Positions 6,554-13,012 of a stretch of DNA of 13,012 bases are shown here, piece by piece (the first letter of the stretch is position 1; the number at the start of each line of letters is the position of its first letter). The notes under the pieces were generated by a model, which worked only from the letters and a program-made list of their open reading frames with translations, did no database searches and was not told the origin of the DNA. Position numbers and translations under genes: made by a program. Source of the stretch: Deinococcus ruber (lineage in GTDB: Bacteria > Deinococcota > Deinococci > Deinococcales > Deinococcaceae); contig NZ_BMQL01000085.1 in NCBI RefSeq assembly GCF_014648095.1, forward strand, positions 1 through 13,012, in the 5' to 3' direction.

Positions 6554-7270
6554 ATGTCGCCCCGGGACGTCCTCGTCATTACCCACGATGCCCACCTTGC
6601 GGCACCTCTGGAGACTGCGTTACGCGGGGCCGGCCATCACGTCCGGATTGCCGGCACGGTGATGGCCGGGTTGATCCTGGCGCGAGAAGCGGGGCCGAGC
6701 GTGGTGCTGGTGGAACGTGAGTTGCCGGATGGCCGCGGCCGTGACGTCATCACTCGCCTGCGCGGCAGCAGCGTCCCGATCCTGGTGCTGACTGACCGAG
6801 ACATTGTCGAAGAGACGGTGGAACTCTTGCAGCTCGGCGCCAACAACGTTCTGGTGAAGCCGGTCGCGGTGCAGGAACTCGTCGTCCAGATCAGGGTGCA
6901 GTTGCGGCGACCTCAGCGCGACGAGCACCTGTCGTATCACGGGCTGGAGGTGTGGCCACACCTCCAGCGTGTGACCGTGCACGGTCAGAACCTGCGGCTC
7001 ACGGATAAGCAGCGCACACTCCTGGCAGCTCTGCTGCGCACGCCGGGTCAGATCGTCTCGCGGGCTGACCTGACAGACGCTCTGTGGCCAACGCGCACCC
7101 TGGTCAAAGACAGCCACGCGCTCGAAGTTCACGTCAACCATCTCCGCGCGAACTTCGCAGCGGTCGGTCTGCACGGCGTGATTCACACAGTGCGCCAGGG
7201 GGGCTATATGATCCACTTGGAGAGGATCGATAACGGCCGCAACACACCGAATTCCTCGTCGGAACCTTAA
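6554..7270 (+). CDS. OmpR/PhoB-type response regulator with Glu at the phosphorylation site
   Basis: A 238-aa transcription regulator. Residues 1-118 are a receiver domain and about 128-222 a winged helix (LRLTDKQRTLLAALLRTPGQIVSRADL..LW..., then VHVNHLRANF and the wing HTVRQGGYMI). In the receiver, Thr80 (ILVLTD) and Lys102 (VLVKPV) are conserved. The phospho-acceptor, normally LLD.MLPDG, reads LVERELPDG, placing Glu54 where Asp should be, and the acidic pair near residue 10 is THD rather than DD. Phosphorylation by a kinase is therefore unlikely; Glu may mimic the active state. The start at 6554 (MSPRDVLVI) puts the first beta strand at the usual position; 6506 gives a 16-residue extension. 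No Shine-Dalgarno is evident at either. No kinase gene adjoins it. Confidence 0.9.
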   Translation: MSPRDVLVITHDAHLAAPLETALRGAGHHVRIAGTVMAGLILAREAGPSVVLVERELPDGRGRDVITRLRGSSVPILVLTDRDIVEETVELLQLGANNVLVKPVAVQELVVQIRVQLRRPQRDEHLSYHGLEVWPHLQRVTVHGQNLRLTDKQRTLLAALLRTPGQIVSRADLTDALWPTRTLVKDSHALEVHVNHLRANFAAVGLHGVIHTVRQGGYMIHLERIDNGRNTPNSSSEP

Positions 7271-7608
7271 GGATAACGCCACCAAAACCGGCTGATCGCC
7301 CGTCGGCGTGCATTCTAGGAAGGCGTACGGCCGCGGACGGGCGTCTCTTCGAATGGACGTCCTTCATCCCGACGATACACGCTGCCGTTCCTTGCTTTCC
7401 ACCATCTGACGCTGGCCGGTTCATATCAGGGAAGACCGTCCGGGAGGTCCGTATTCGGGCGCACACGGCACTCGTTCGGGACCCCTTCCTGGGAGCATTT
7501 CGTTCAATGCCCTGTTCCGTCCGTGCAGGCATGTTGATCTGGCAGCGGTCTACACCGGTGGTGTGTTGAATACCTGCAACGACGCAGGAGGAGGCTGAAC
7601 GTCTGTGC
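7271..7608. other. Intergenic region, no gene seen
   Basis: Between the regulator stop and the hairpin at 7609 I find no ORF with family motifs or a ribosome site. The minus-strand open frame that covers part of it overlaps the 3' end of the regulator gene and is not protein-like. Confidence 0.5.
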
Positions 7609-7636
7609 CAGCGGTAGCTCCCACCTGCTACCGCTG
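7609..7636 (-). terminator. Strong hairpin downstream of the exported-protein pair
   Basis: CAGCGGTAG (7609-7617) and CTACCGCTG (7628-7636) form a perfect 9-bp stem with a 10-base loop. It lies 32 bases past the stop of the last minus-strand gene, a usual terminator place. There is no T-run on either side, so it may stabilise the transcript's 3' end rather than terminate by itself. Confidence 0.5.
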
Positions 7637-7668
7637 TGCCATGAATGGAGCGTGTTCGCCGGCGTGGC

Positions 7669-7974
7669 CTATTTTTCGGCCTCTAGGACGGCCATGTATG
7701 CAAAGCTGTACGTGGCCGTCATCGAACCGACCGGCATCGTGACCAGCGCGCGCGTGGCGTGACTCAGCAGTTCACCGGGCACCACTGTCACAACCCCAGC
7801 GGCATCTATGGTGGCGACCAGATTGCCCTGTGCATCGACGAGTTGCACGGTCAGCGTTCCAGGAACGGAGGCGAGCGAGATCCTGACCGGTGTTGGGGGC
7901 GGCGTCTGTGCGTGGACACTGCCGAATAGCAAGGTGCAGGCGAGGCTGAGAACGTTCATCGGGTGAAGGCGCAT
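7669..7974 (-). CDS. Small exported protein of unknown function
   Basis: A 101-aa protein with a signal peptide: MRLHPMNVLSLACTLLFGSVHA, with likely cleavage around residue 22. The mature part is proline-rich at first (QTPPPTPV) and then of beta-strand character (ISLASVPGTLTVQLVDAQGNLVATIDAAGVVTVVPGEL). No catalytic or binding motif is visible. The start at 7974 is preceded by GGAG four bases away, and the signal peptide begins directly there; the longer open frame from 8061 would bury it. It follows the glycine-rich protein gene by 52 bases on the same strand and is probably cotranscribed, so a role at the cell surface with that protein is inferred. The C-terminus (MAVLEAEK) is not an anchor. 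Confidence 0.7.
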   Translation of the reverse strand: MRLHPMNVLSLACTLLFGSVHAQTPPPTPVRISLASVPGTLTVQLVDAQGNLVATIDAAGVVTVVPGELLSHATRALVTMPVGSMTATYSFAYMAVLEAEK

Positions 7975-8026
7975 GGTGCTCCGGGTCAACTTCAGAGTGA
8001 GTGGGAGGCGGGTGTCACGCTGGGCA

Positions 8027-10105
8027 TCAGTTGACTTTTGTTTGAACACAGACGGTGCCACTGCCGTTCTGAAGTAGGCCGGTGGCGGACAGGTCGAGCG
8101 TGAGCTGGCCTCGCCCGAAGGTTCCGCCGGTGGTGGTCAAGGTACCCTGATCGTCGGCCGCCGCGTTGGTGAGGTCCGTCCCGGTGGGTGCTGCGGTCGC
8201 GCCCGCCGCGATGGTGGTTCCGGCAGCCCAGCGGATGCCCTTGGCGGCCGAATACCCGTTTGGACTGACGGTGAGGTTGGCGGGAATGCTGTCGGTGATC
8301 GTAAATCCGCGCGCGGTTCCGCCGGTGTTCTGATACACCACGCAGTATTCGACGGTATCGCCCGGCTTGGCGCCGAGGCTGGTGGTCATGAAGGTGCCGC
8401 CTGTGGTCACGTCGCGTTGCAGTTTGCTCAGCGTCACAGTTGGGTAGCAGGCGGCGGCGGACGCGATCTCGTTATTGCTGTAGATGATCTGCCCCAGCCC
8501 CCCCTCCCCGGCGACACTGCCATAGGTATTGGACGGTCCTGTACTACTCTGTGAGTTTACTCCAGCTGCCCCACCATTGACCTGATACGCGCTCAGTGTG
8601 GCGCCGGAGGGCAACAGAATGGCACCACCCCCACCTCCACCAGCGGGACCCTGGACCTCACCGGTGCGCAGTGGATAGCCGCTGTTGCCGCCGGCTCCGC
8701 CGTTTGCCTGCACCGTAATGCCGCTGAGCGCCGTGGTCGGGGTGGCCAATGCGACTGTTCCGCCGGCACCCCCGCCCCCGGCTGCGTCGCGGCCGGCCGA
8801 TTGACCGTCACTGCCATTGGCTTTCAACGTACCGGAGCCGGCGATGGCATTGGCCCGCAGGAAGATGATGCCGCCGCCGTTCCCGCCGCTGCCCTGCGCT
8901 TTAGTTGGATTGTCGGAACTGTCGTTGCTGTCGCCCGCCCCGCCGCCGCCACCAGGGATCAGATAACTGGCGCTGGCTGTCAGGGCGCCACCGGGCAAGC
9001 CGCCGACTGGCCGGGAACCGTCCCCGTTGCAGCCGTAGAAGTTTGAACTGTACATGACGCATGTCGCACCTGTGTTCGTGGCGCTGTAGGTCGCGTAGCT
9101 GTTGCCGCCCTTGCCACCGCTCCCGACATTACTGCCGCCGCCCCCACCGGCATTGTGCTGCGTGCCGCCGCCCCCCGCATTGCCAGGTGCACCCCGTGCA
9201 TAATCGGCGTTGTTCGGATAGCCGGACGCTCCGAGATCGGAGATCTGTGCGCCGTTGGAGATGGTTCCGCCTGGATTGACGACCAGTCGAGGGGTGCCGG
9301 CGATGCCTTCGCCTTTGGTGCCGCCAGGGGTATAGGGTAGCGGCTGCGTGGCGTCGATGCCGCCGCCGTTGTAGCCCGGCGTACCGGAGAGCGCATAGTC
9401 AACCGCGTTGGAGCCGGCGCGGGACGCCTGCAGCGCGACGCCGCCGCCCCGAAAGCCAGTGCCGCTGACATCGATGGTCGCGCCGCCCATGTTGAGGGTG
9501 CCGGCGACGTCCAGGACGAAGACGCCGCCGGTCGTGCCGTTCCACGACGGTGCGCTGAGCGTTCCTGACAGGGTCAAGGCCGAGTGCTGGGGGATGCGGA
9601 TGACCTGGAACCGTTGCTGCGTGGTGGTCGTCCCGGCAGCCTGCGTACTGTAGGTGTGCTGCAGCGGGGTATTGAGGGTGACGGTGGTGCCGCCGACGAC
9701 CGTTTTGACCTGAGCGAACTCATAGCTGCCGGCACCGTTGAGGCTGGTGAAGCCGCGTCCGGTGGAGCCGTCGCCGTACGCGATGGAGTTGGACGTATTG
9801 ATGGTGGCCCCCTGCATCTGGATGATGAACACCAGATCGCCGGCAGCGAGCGCGGTGGTGCTGGCATTGGTATCGACGCGGGCGGTGCCTATGCTCAGCG
9901 AAGTGGCACCGACGGTCGCTGTCCCGGTACCTGGGTAGTAGGTGTCCTTCAGGTACGTCGGGCCATCTTTGCCCGGCAGGGCACACACGGGCGCAGCCAG
10001 CGCACTGGAGAGTAGAGGGAGGCAGCAGAGGAGCCTGACAAGTGTAAGAGGTGCCGGAATGGGTTGTTTCAGCGTCCTGTGCGGTGGAACGGTGTGATGA
10101 GCCAT
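8027..10105 (-). CDS. Exported glycine-rich surface protein with DUF11-like C-terminal domain
   Basis: A 692-aa exported protein. The N-terminus has a basic stretch, a hydrophobic core (LTLVRLLCCLPLLSSALA) and a likely cleavage near residue 38. Residues about 50-240 are Ser/Thr/Gly-rich beta structure. Residues about 244-540 contain many GGGG and GGxGG runs (for example 311-314, 320-324, 385-389, 443-446, 489-494) between short polar segments. Residues about 553-692 (PGDTVEYCVVYQNTGGTARGFTITDSIPANLTV) resemble a DUF11/conserved-repeat domain, common in bacterial envelope proteins. The four C-terminal-region cysteines (41, 349, 359 and 553/576/684 group) could form disulfides. No LPXTG, transmembrane anchor or SLH motif is visible, so attachment is unknown. 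The start has AGGAGG nine bases before ATG (10115-10120). First gene of a likely two-gene unit. A structural or adhesive role is inferred. Confidence 0.88.
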   Translation of the reverse strand: MAHHTVPPHRTLKQPIPAPLTLVRLLCCLPLLSSALAAPVCALPGKDGPTYLKDTYYPGTGTATVGATSLSIGTARVDTNASTTALAAGDLVFIIQMQGATINTSNSIAYGDGSTGRGFTSLNGAGSYEFAQVKTVVGGTTVTLNTPLQHTYSTQAAGTTTTQQRFQVIRIPQHSALTLSGTLSAPSWNGTTGGVFVLDVAGTLNMGGATIDVSGTGFRGGGVALQASRAGSNAVDYALSGTPGYNGGGIDATQPLPYTPGGTKGEGIAGTPRLVVNPGGTISNGAQISDLGASGYPNNADYARGAPGNAGGGGTQHNAGGGGGSNVGSGGKGGNSYATYSATNTGATCVMYSSNFYGCNGDGSRPVGGLPGGALTASASYLIPGGGGGAGDSNDSSDNPTKAQGSGGNGGGIIFLRANAIAGSGTLKANGSDGQSAGRDAAGGGGAGGTVALATPTTALSGITVQANGGAGGNSGYPLRTGEVQGPAGGGGGGAILLPSGATLSAYQVNGGAAGVNSQSSTGPSNTYGSVAGEGGLGQIIYSNNEIASAAACYPTVTLSKLQRDVTTGGTFMTTSLGAKPGDTVEYCVVYQNTGGTARGFTITDSIPANLTVSPNGYSAAKGIRWAAGTTIAAGATAAPTGTDLTNAAADDQGTLTTTGGTFGRGQLTLDLSATGLLQNGSGTVCVQTKVN

Positions 10106-10208
10106 TGAACGTAGCCTCCTGAGGAGCGGTCTTTCGACGGCGCTCGAGTATGAGCGTAACTGAGCTGAGATTCAGTCACTGATGCGAGATTAAGAGGTAA
10201 TTAAACCT

Positions 10209-10224
10209 AATTTCATCTGAAATT
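10209..10224. promoter_or_regulatory. Perfect 16-bp palindrome, candidate operator
   Basis: AATTTCATCTGAAATT has 7-base arms around TC. It lies about 105 bases before the start of the minus-strand surface-protein gene, in an AT-rich patch next to AGGTAATTAAACCT (10196-10209), itself a partial inverted repeat. Its position suits a repressor or activator site. It does not resemble the Deinococcus radiation/desiccation motif. Confidence 0.45.
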
Positions 10225-10263
10225 TACGCCAACGAGCGCTTCCACTGAACACGCTGTCGCGGC

Positions 10264-10279
10264 TCTGACATTTTTCTCA
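10264..10279 (+). repeat. 16-bp direct repeat, copy 1
   Basis: TCTGACATTTTTCTCA is identical to 10366-10381, and both copies are followed by a CGGGA within eight bases. The spacing between copies is 102 bases. Such pairs could be repeated transposase-binding sites at the end of an element or regulator sites. Confidence 0.7.
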
Positions 10280-10365
10280 GCACGGGAGGACACGGGCAGC
10301 AGGGGATGATCTTCTCGCAGTAGCCGACAAATGAAAGCAACATGAAGCGATTATGCGAGAGGGAG

Positions 10366-10381
10366 TCTGACATTTTTCTCA
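10366..10381 (+). repeat. 16-bp direct repeat, copy 2
   Basis: Second exact copy of TCTGACATTTTTCTCA, with the same CGGGA downstream. Confidence 0.7.
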
Positions 10382-10554
10382 TTGCGGGAATTGCCGACTT
10401 CAGGTCCCACCTGCATGCACGCCAGCAGAGCCATCCGACACCAGCGGTGAGAGAGGGGGGCTTCCGCCGCTGAGGGACTGCTGGCTGCTGTCCTGTACCC
10501 GCGCTTCGCGCTGTTCGGTATCGGTCCGCTCCATTCGCAGGATCGCCTCTTCAG

Positions 10555-10973
10555 TGGGCGCTGTGTCGCCGGATTGAGGAAGCGGAGGACCCAGAGCGTT
10601 CAACCGAGGCGGCGCTCACCGAGCGTACGTCGAGGTGGCGACGAGTGGATTTCCTCGCAGGGCAGGTGGGTTGGATGCTCTGGAAGGACGACCCGGATGA
10701 GCGCACCCTCCTTGAGGTGCTGTTGGAGAAGTGTGCGCCTCTAAGCGAAGTGCGCCGCTTGACGCTGGACGTCCGTCAGCTGTCCCGGGAGAGGAACGCT
10801 GAGCCGTTGGATGTCGGGCAACCAGCCTCCGGAGGGAACGACATGCGTCCCTGGCCATGACCTGACCGTGGAGCAACGGGCCCACTGAAGGCGTGGTCGA
10901 CCAGATCAAGCGTCAGATGGATGGGCGTAGATCTGTTGAGACCTTCCGTCAGCGTGTCTTGCGCGCAGGCTGA
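10555..10973 (+). pseudogene. ISL3-family transposase, degraded C-terminal part
   Basis: The plus strand reads LAGQVGWMLWKDDPDERTLLEVLLEKCAPLSEV and VRQLSRERNAEPLDVGQPAS (from about 10645 to 10820), like the ISL3 segment PS.RRAAWLLL...L......LC and the F..LLRER....LD.WL..A block. After a deletion or shift near 10825-10868 comes WSNGPTEGVVDQIKRQMDGR and ETFRQRVLRAG with a natural stop (10971-10973), the unmistakable ISL3 C-terminus (SNGPTEG....K.IKRQMYGR). The N-terminal zinc finger and most of the catalytic domain are missing, so it is inactive. The left boundary (10555) is only where the frame becomes open. A terminal repeat follows at 10984. Confidence 0.8.
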
Positions 10974-10983
10974 CCCGCTGCGC

Positions 10984-11001
10984 GGAATTCACGGGAGAGC
11001 C
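10984..11001 (+). repeat. ISL3-type right terminal repeat
   Basis: GGAATTCACGGGAGAGCC lies 11 bases after the transposase stop. In the outward-inward sense it reads GGCTCTCCCGTGAATTCC, matching the GGCTCTTC...AAATTCC pattern of ISL3 ends. No matching left repeat was found. Confidence 0.6.
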
Positions 11002-11168
11002 GTGAAAACGGGGCAGGCCCAAGGAACATCAGGGTCGTTGATCACCAGGAGACGTGGCGCGGGCCGGGCCGCATCATGACGATTCACCGAACAGCTGGGC
11101 GGCGCGCCTCCTGAGGCGATGGGTTCCGCTGTATGATGCTCGAGTCAAGGCCTCGTGTGGTTTTCCGG

Positions 11169-11197
11169 TGGCACGGGATCAGGAAATTCGCTATACA
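11169..11197 (+). promoter_or_regulatory. Candidate promoter of the kinase-regulator pair
   Basis: TATACA (11192-11197) is a good -10 with TGGCAC (11169-11174) 17 bases upstream as a weak -35. It would start transcription roughly 25 bases before the ATG at 11231, which supports that start over the upstream GTG/ATG options. Confidence 0.4.
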
Positions 11198-11230
11198 ACT
11201 GGGCAAGCTCCGTTGAGGTGGGGCCAGCTG

Positions 11231-12442
11231 ATGCCTCTTCGTCATTCATCCTTGTCGTTTCTTCCGCCCGTGGCTTCTCAGGCTGTCCTCGACGCCTTGA
11301 GCACCCCCACCTGTATTGTGGATTTTGCCGGCACGATCGTGTCGGTGAATACCGCCTGGACAGCATTTATGATGCGCAATGGTGGCGACGCCGTCGCCTG
11401 TGGCGTGGGAGCAAATTACCTCGCAGCGTGTGATCAAGCCACGGAGCCCGCTCCTCCTGGGACTCTCACGATGGCGCAGGGTCTTCGAGGCGTCCTGAGC
11501 GGTATGCTGGAACACTTCCGCTTCGAATATCCCTGTCACAGTCCGGCGGAACGCCGCTGGTACAGCGCCCGTGTCACGCCTGTCATGCAGGAGGACCGGA
11601 CACCTACCCATGCGGTCGTTGTGCACGAAGAGATCACCGCTCACTGCCTAGCGGAGGAACACCAGCAGCGCTTCACTCAGGAGATTGACAGCGCTGTACA
11701 GACACGCACGCAGGACTTGCAGGTCGAAAACCGTGAGCTGAATTTGTTTGCGTCTGCCATCTCGCATGACCTGCGCGCCCCGGTTCGTCACCTGACCGGC
11801 TTCGTGGGTGTCTTGAAGCGGCGTCGAAGCGCGGCGCTGGACGAACGGGACCTTGCCATTTTCGAGCAGATTGAGCGCGCCTCGGTCCGTCTGGAGCAGA
11901 CTGTTGATCAGCTCCTGACGTTTTCCCGGACGATGCATCACCGGATCTCCTTCCAGGAAGTGGCCTTGACGGCGGTGGTTGAGCAGGCGTGGGAGGCGCA
12001 GGCGCCGTCACTTGCAGGTCGAACAGTCCAGTTCCGCTGCGCTGCCCTGCCTATCGTGCGTGGCGCGCCGACGTTGTTGCAGCAAGTGTTCGAGAATCTG
12101 CTGTCGAACGCGGTGAAGTACAGTCGGTGGCAGGAGGCGGCACAGATCGAAGTAGGGTGCGTATCGACGCCGGAAGGCTGGGATATCAGTGTGCGGGATA
12201 ATGGAGCGGGTTTTGATCCAGCGTTGATTGGAAAGCTGTTTCTGGCGTTCTCACGGCTGCACCGTGCCGAGGAATTCGAGGGGACCGGCATCGGGTTGCT
12301 GACGGTGAAGCGGATTATCGAGCGGCATGGCGGGCAGGTGTGGGCCACGGGGGCCATTGGGCAGGGCGCGCAGTTTCATGTGTTGCTCCCCAACCTGACA
12401 GCTGAAGAGACAGCAAGCGCGTCAACGACTAGCGAGGGGTGA
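11231..12442 (+). CDS. Soluble PAS-domain sensor histidine kinase
   Basis: A 403-aa kinase with no membrane segment. Residues about 20-140 are a PAS fold (STPTCIVDFAGTIVSVNTAWTAFM, then RRWYSARVTPV and VVVHEEIT), followed by a coiled linker (about 141-170). The dimerisation/phospho-acceptor helix carries FASAISHDLRAPVRHLTGF, with His179 as the phosphorylated residue. The ATPase domain has the N box FENLLSNAVKYS (Asn293), G1 DNGAGFD (323-329) and G2 GTGIGL (351-356), all intact. It resembles the PAS-kinase partners of Rcp1-type regulators, but no phytochrome GAF/PHY domains are present. The start at 11231 is preferred because a promoter-like element lies just upstream and the PAS fold begins soon after; the frame is open from 11054, which would add 59 unlikely residues. 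Six bases separate it from the next gene, its probable phosphorelay partner. Confidence 0.92.
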   Translation: MPLRHSSLSFLPPVASQAVLDALSTPTCIVDFAGTIVSVNTAWTAFMMRNGGDAVACGVGANYLAACDQATEPAPPGTLTMAQGLRGVLSGMLEHFRFEYPCHSPAERRWYSARVTPVMQEDRTPTHAVVVHEEITAHCLAEEHQQRFTQEIDSAVQTRTQDLQVENRELNLFASAISHDLRAPVRHLTGFVGVLKRRRSAALDERDLAIFEQIERASVRLEQTVDQLLTFSRTMHHRISFQEVALTAVVEQAWEAQAPSLAGRTVQFRCAALPIVRGAPTLLQQVFENLLSNAVKYSRWQEAAQIEVGCVSTPEGWDISVRDNGAGFDPALIGKLFLAFSRLHRAEEFEGTGIGLLTVKRIIERHGGQVWATGAIGQGAQFHVLLPNLTAEETASASTTSEG

Positions 12443-12448
12443 GGCTCT

Positions 12449-12880
12449 ATGAACTTGCGCGAACGTCCGATTCATCTGCTGCTGATAGATGATGACCCAG
12501 CAGACCGGCTGATGGCCGTCTTGGCGCTGGAGCAGCAGGACGAAGCGTACCAGCTGAGTCTGGCAAGCAGCAGTGCGGAGGTCTTGGCGGCATTCCAAGG
12601 GCCAAAAGAGAGGTGGCCGGAACTGGTGTTGCTGGATCTGGCATTGCCGGGAACGTCCGGCTTGCAGCTCCTGGCGCAGTTGCGCCGGGTGATGTCACCG
12701 TGGACAGTGTCGGTTGTCATGCTGACGCACTCTGAGTTGGACGCGGATATCCAGCAGGCGTACGACGATCAGGTGAGCGCGTATTTGGTGAAGCCACGGC
12801 ACTTGGCAACGTTTTCGGCCCACCTGGAAGCGCTGCTGCGCTTCTGGCGACATGCCGTGCTGATCAACCGAGTCGTGTAG
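12449..12880 (+). CDS. Single-domain response regulator (CheY/Rcp1-like)
   Basis: A 143-aa receiver without an output domain. It has the acidic cluster LLLIDDDPADR (Asp14-16), the phospho-acceptor in LVLLDLALPGTSG (Asp63), the switch residue Thr93 in VVMLTHS and Lys115 in AYLVKPR, so all catalytic residues are conserved. The wide spacing and the ERWPELVLLDLALPGTSGL segment suit the Rcp1 type that pairs with PAS or phytochrome kinases. GAGG lies five bases before the ATG, and the stop of the kinase gene lies six bases upstream, so the two genes are translationally linked. Without an output domain it must act by protein contact or in a phosphorelay; the target is not in the window. Confidence 0.93.
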   Translation: MNLRERPIHLLLIDDDPADRLMAVLALEQQDEAYQLSLASSSAEVLAAFQGPKERWPELVLLDLALPGTSGLQLLAQLRRVMSPWTVSVVMLTHSELDADIQQAYDDQVSAYLVKPRHLATFSAHLEALLRFWRHAVLINRVV

Positions 12881-12920
12881 GACCGTCTGCCCGTCCATCC
12901 TCTCTGCAGCGGGATGATGT

Positions 12921-13012
12921 TCAATACGCACGCCGACGCAGTGCACAGGCGTGGAGGTCGTGTTGGTTGAACCGGGTCATGGTGCTGAAGTTGCCTCGGA
13001 ACGGCAGTTCGC
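12921..13012 (-). CDS. Possible 3' end of a minus-strand gene, cut by the window edge
   Basis: The minus strand reads ELPFRGNFSTMTRFNQHDLH and then ACALRRRAY to a TGA at 12921-12923. Third positions are G/C-rich as in the real genes. It is convergent with the response regulator, leaving 40 bases between the two stops. No family is recognised from 30 residues; other frames here are also open. Confidence 0.3.
   Translation of the reverse strand, partial: ELPFRGNFSTMTRFNQHDLHACALRRRAY

Larger units (their letters stand above)
10121..10554. other. Intergenic control region and element debris
   Basis: The first 110 bases, upstream of the glycine-rich protein gene, are much richer in A/T (about 10185-10230) than their surroundings and hold a perfect palindrome, as expected of a promoter region. 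A 16-bp direct repeat follows at 10264 and 10366. From 10382 to 10554 I see no gene; this may be decayed sequence left of the ISL3 remnant. Confidence 0.5.

Noticed and set aside
6620..7285. 221-aa minus-strand ORF opposite the response regulator
   Set aside because: The plus strand encodes complete receiver and winged-helix domains. The antisense product has no motif.
8980..9471. Alternative ORFs inside the glycine-rich protein gene, both strands
   Set aside because: The repetitive GGC-rich sequence leaves all frames open; only the 692-aa frame has a signal peptide, ribosome site and domain structure.

Overview
The window is GC-rich bacterial DNA. Strongly G/C-biased third codon positions, good Shine-Dalgarno sites at several starts, a possible leaderless promoter, and a PAS histidine kinase paired with an Rcp1-like single-domain regulator fit a Deinococcus-type genome. 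No rRNA or housekeeping marker is present, so the taxonomy is an inference. The window is an accessory, insertion-rich stretch with a few intact genes between decayed mobile elements.

Region 1 (66-2004) is best read as a group II intron with a GTGCG 5' end, a domain-V hairpin capped by GAAA, and a domain-VI stem with a bulged A eight bases from the 3' end. It has no recognisable reverse transcriptase. An IS3-family element (about 563-1794) sits in the part corresponding to domain IV, and its own transposase has an in-frame TGA. Region 2 (2088-3407) is an intact, unusual gene: a cytoplasmic papain-like (C1A) cysteine peptidase fused to a TerB-like domain and an acidic repeat tail. The intron lies directly upstream of it.

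Region 3 (3493-6456) is mostly debris on both strands: the C-terminus of an IS5-type transposase, a bacterial L-asparaginase (Asparaginase_II family) broken by one missing base in a C/G run, a possible frameshifted small ORF in front of it, a small hypothetical ORF, and two convergent TnpB fragments (IS200/IS605 type).

Region 4 (6554-7270) is an OmpR/PhoB-type regulator whose phospho-acceptor aspartate is replaced by glutamate. Region 5 (7669-10105, minus strand) is a two-gene exported unit: a 692-aa glycine-rich surface protein with a C-terminal DUF11-like domain, then a 101-aa exported protein. Upstream lies an AT-rich control region with a perfect 16-bp palindrome and a 16-bp direct repeat. 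Region 6 (about 10555-11001) is the remnant of an ISL3-family transposase and one terminal repeat.

Region 7 (11231-12880) is a two-component pair: a soluble PAS histidine kinase followed after 6 bases by a CheY/Rcp1-like receiver. The window ends in what may be the 3' end of another minus-strand gene. The working functions suggested are phospho-signalling (two loci), surface display, and a possible stress-linked intracellular protease.
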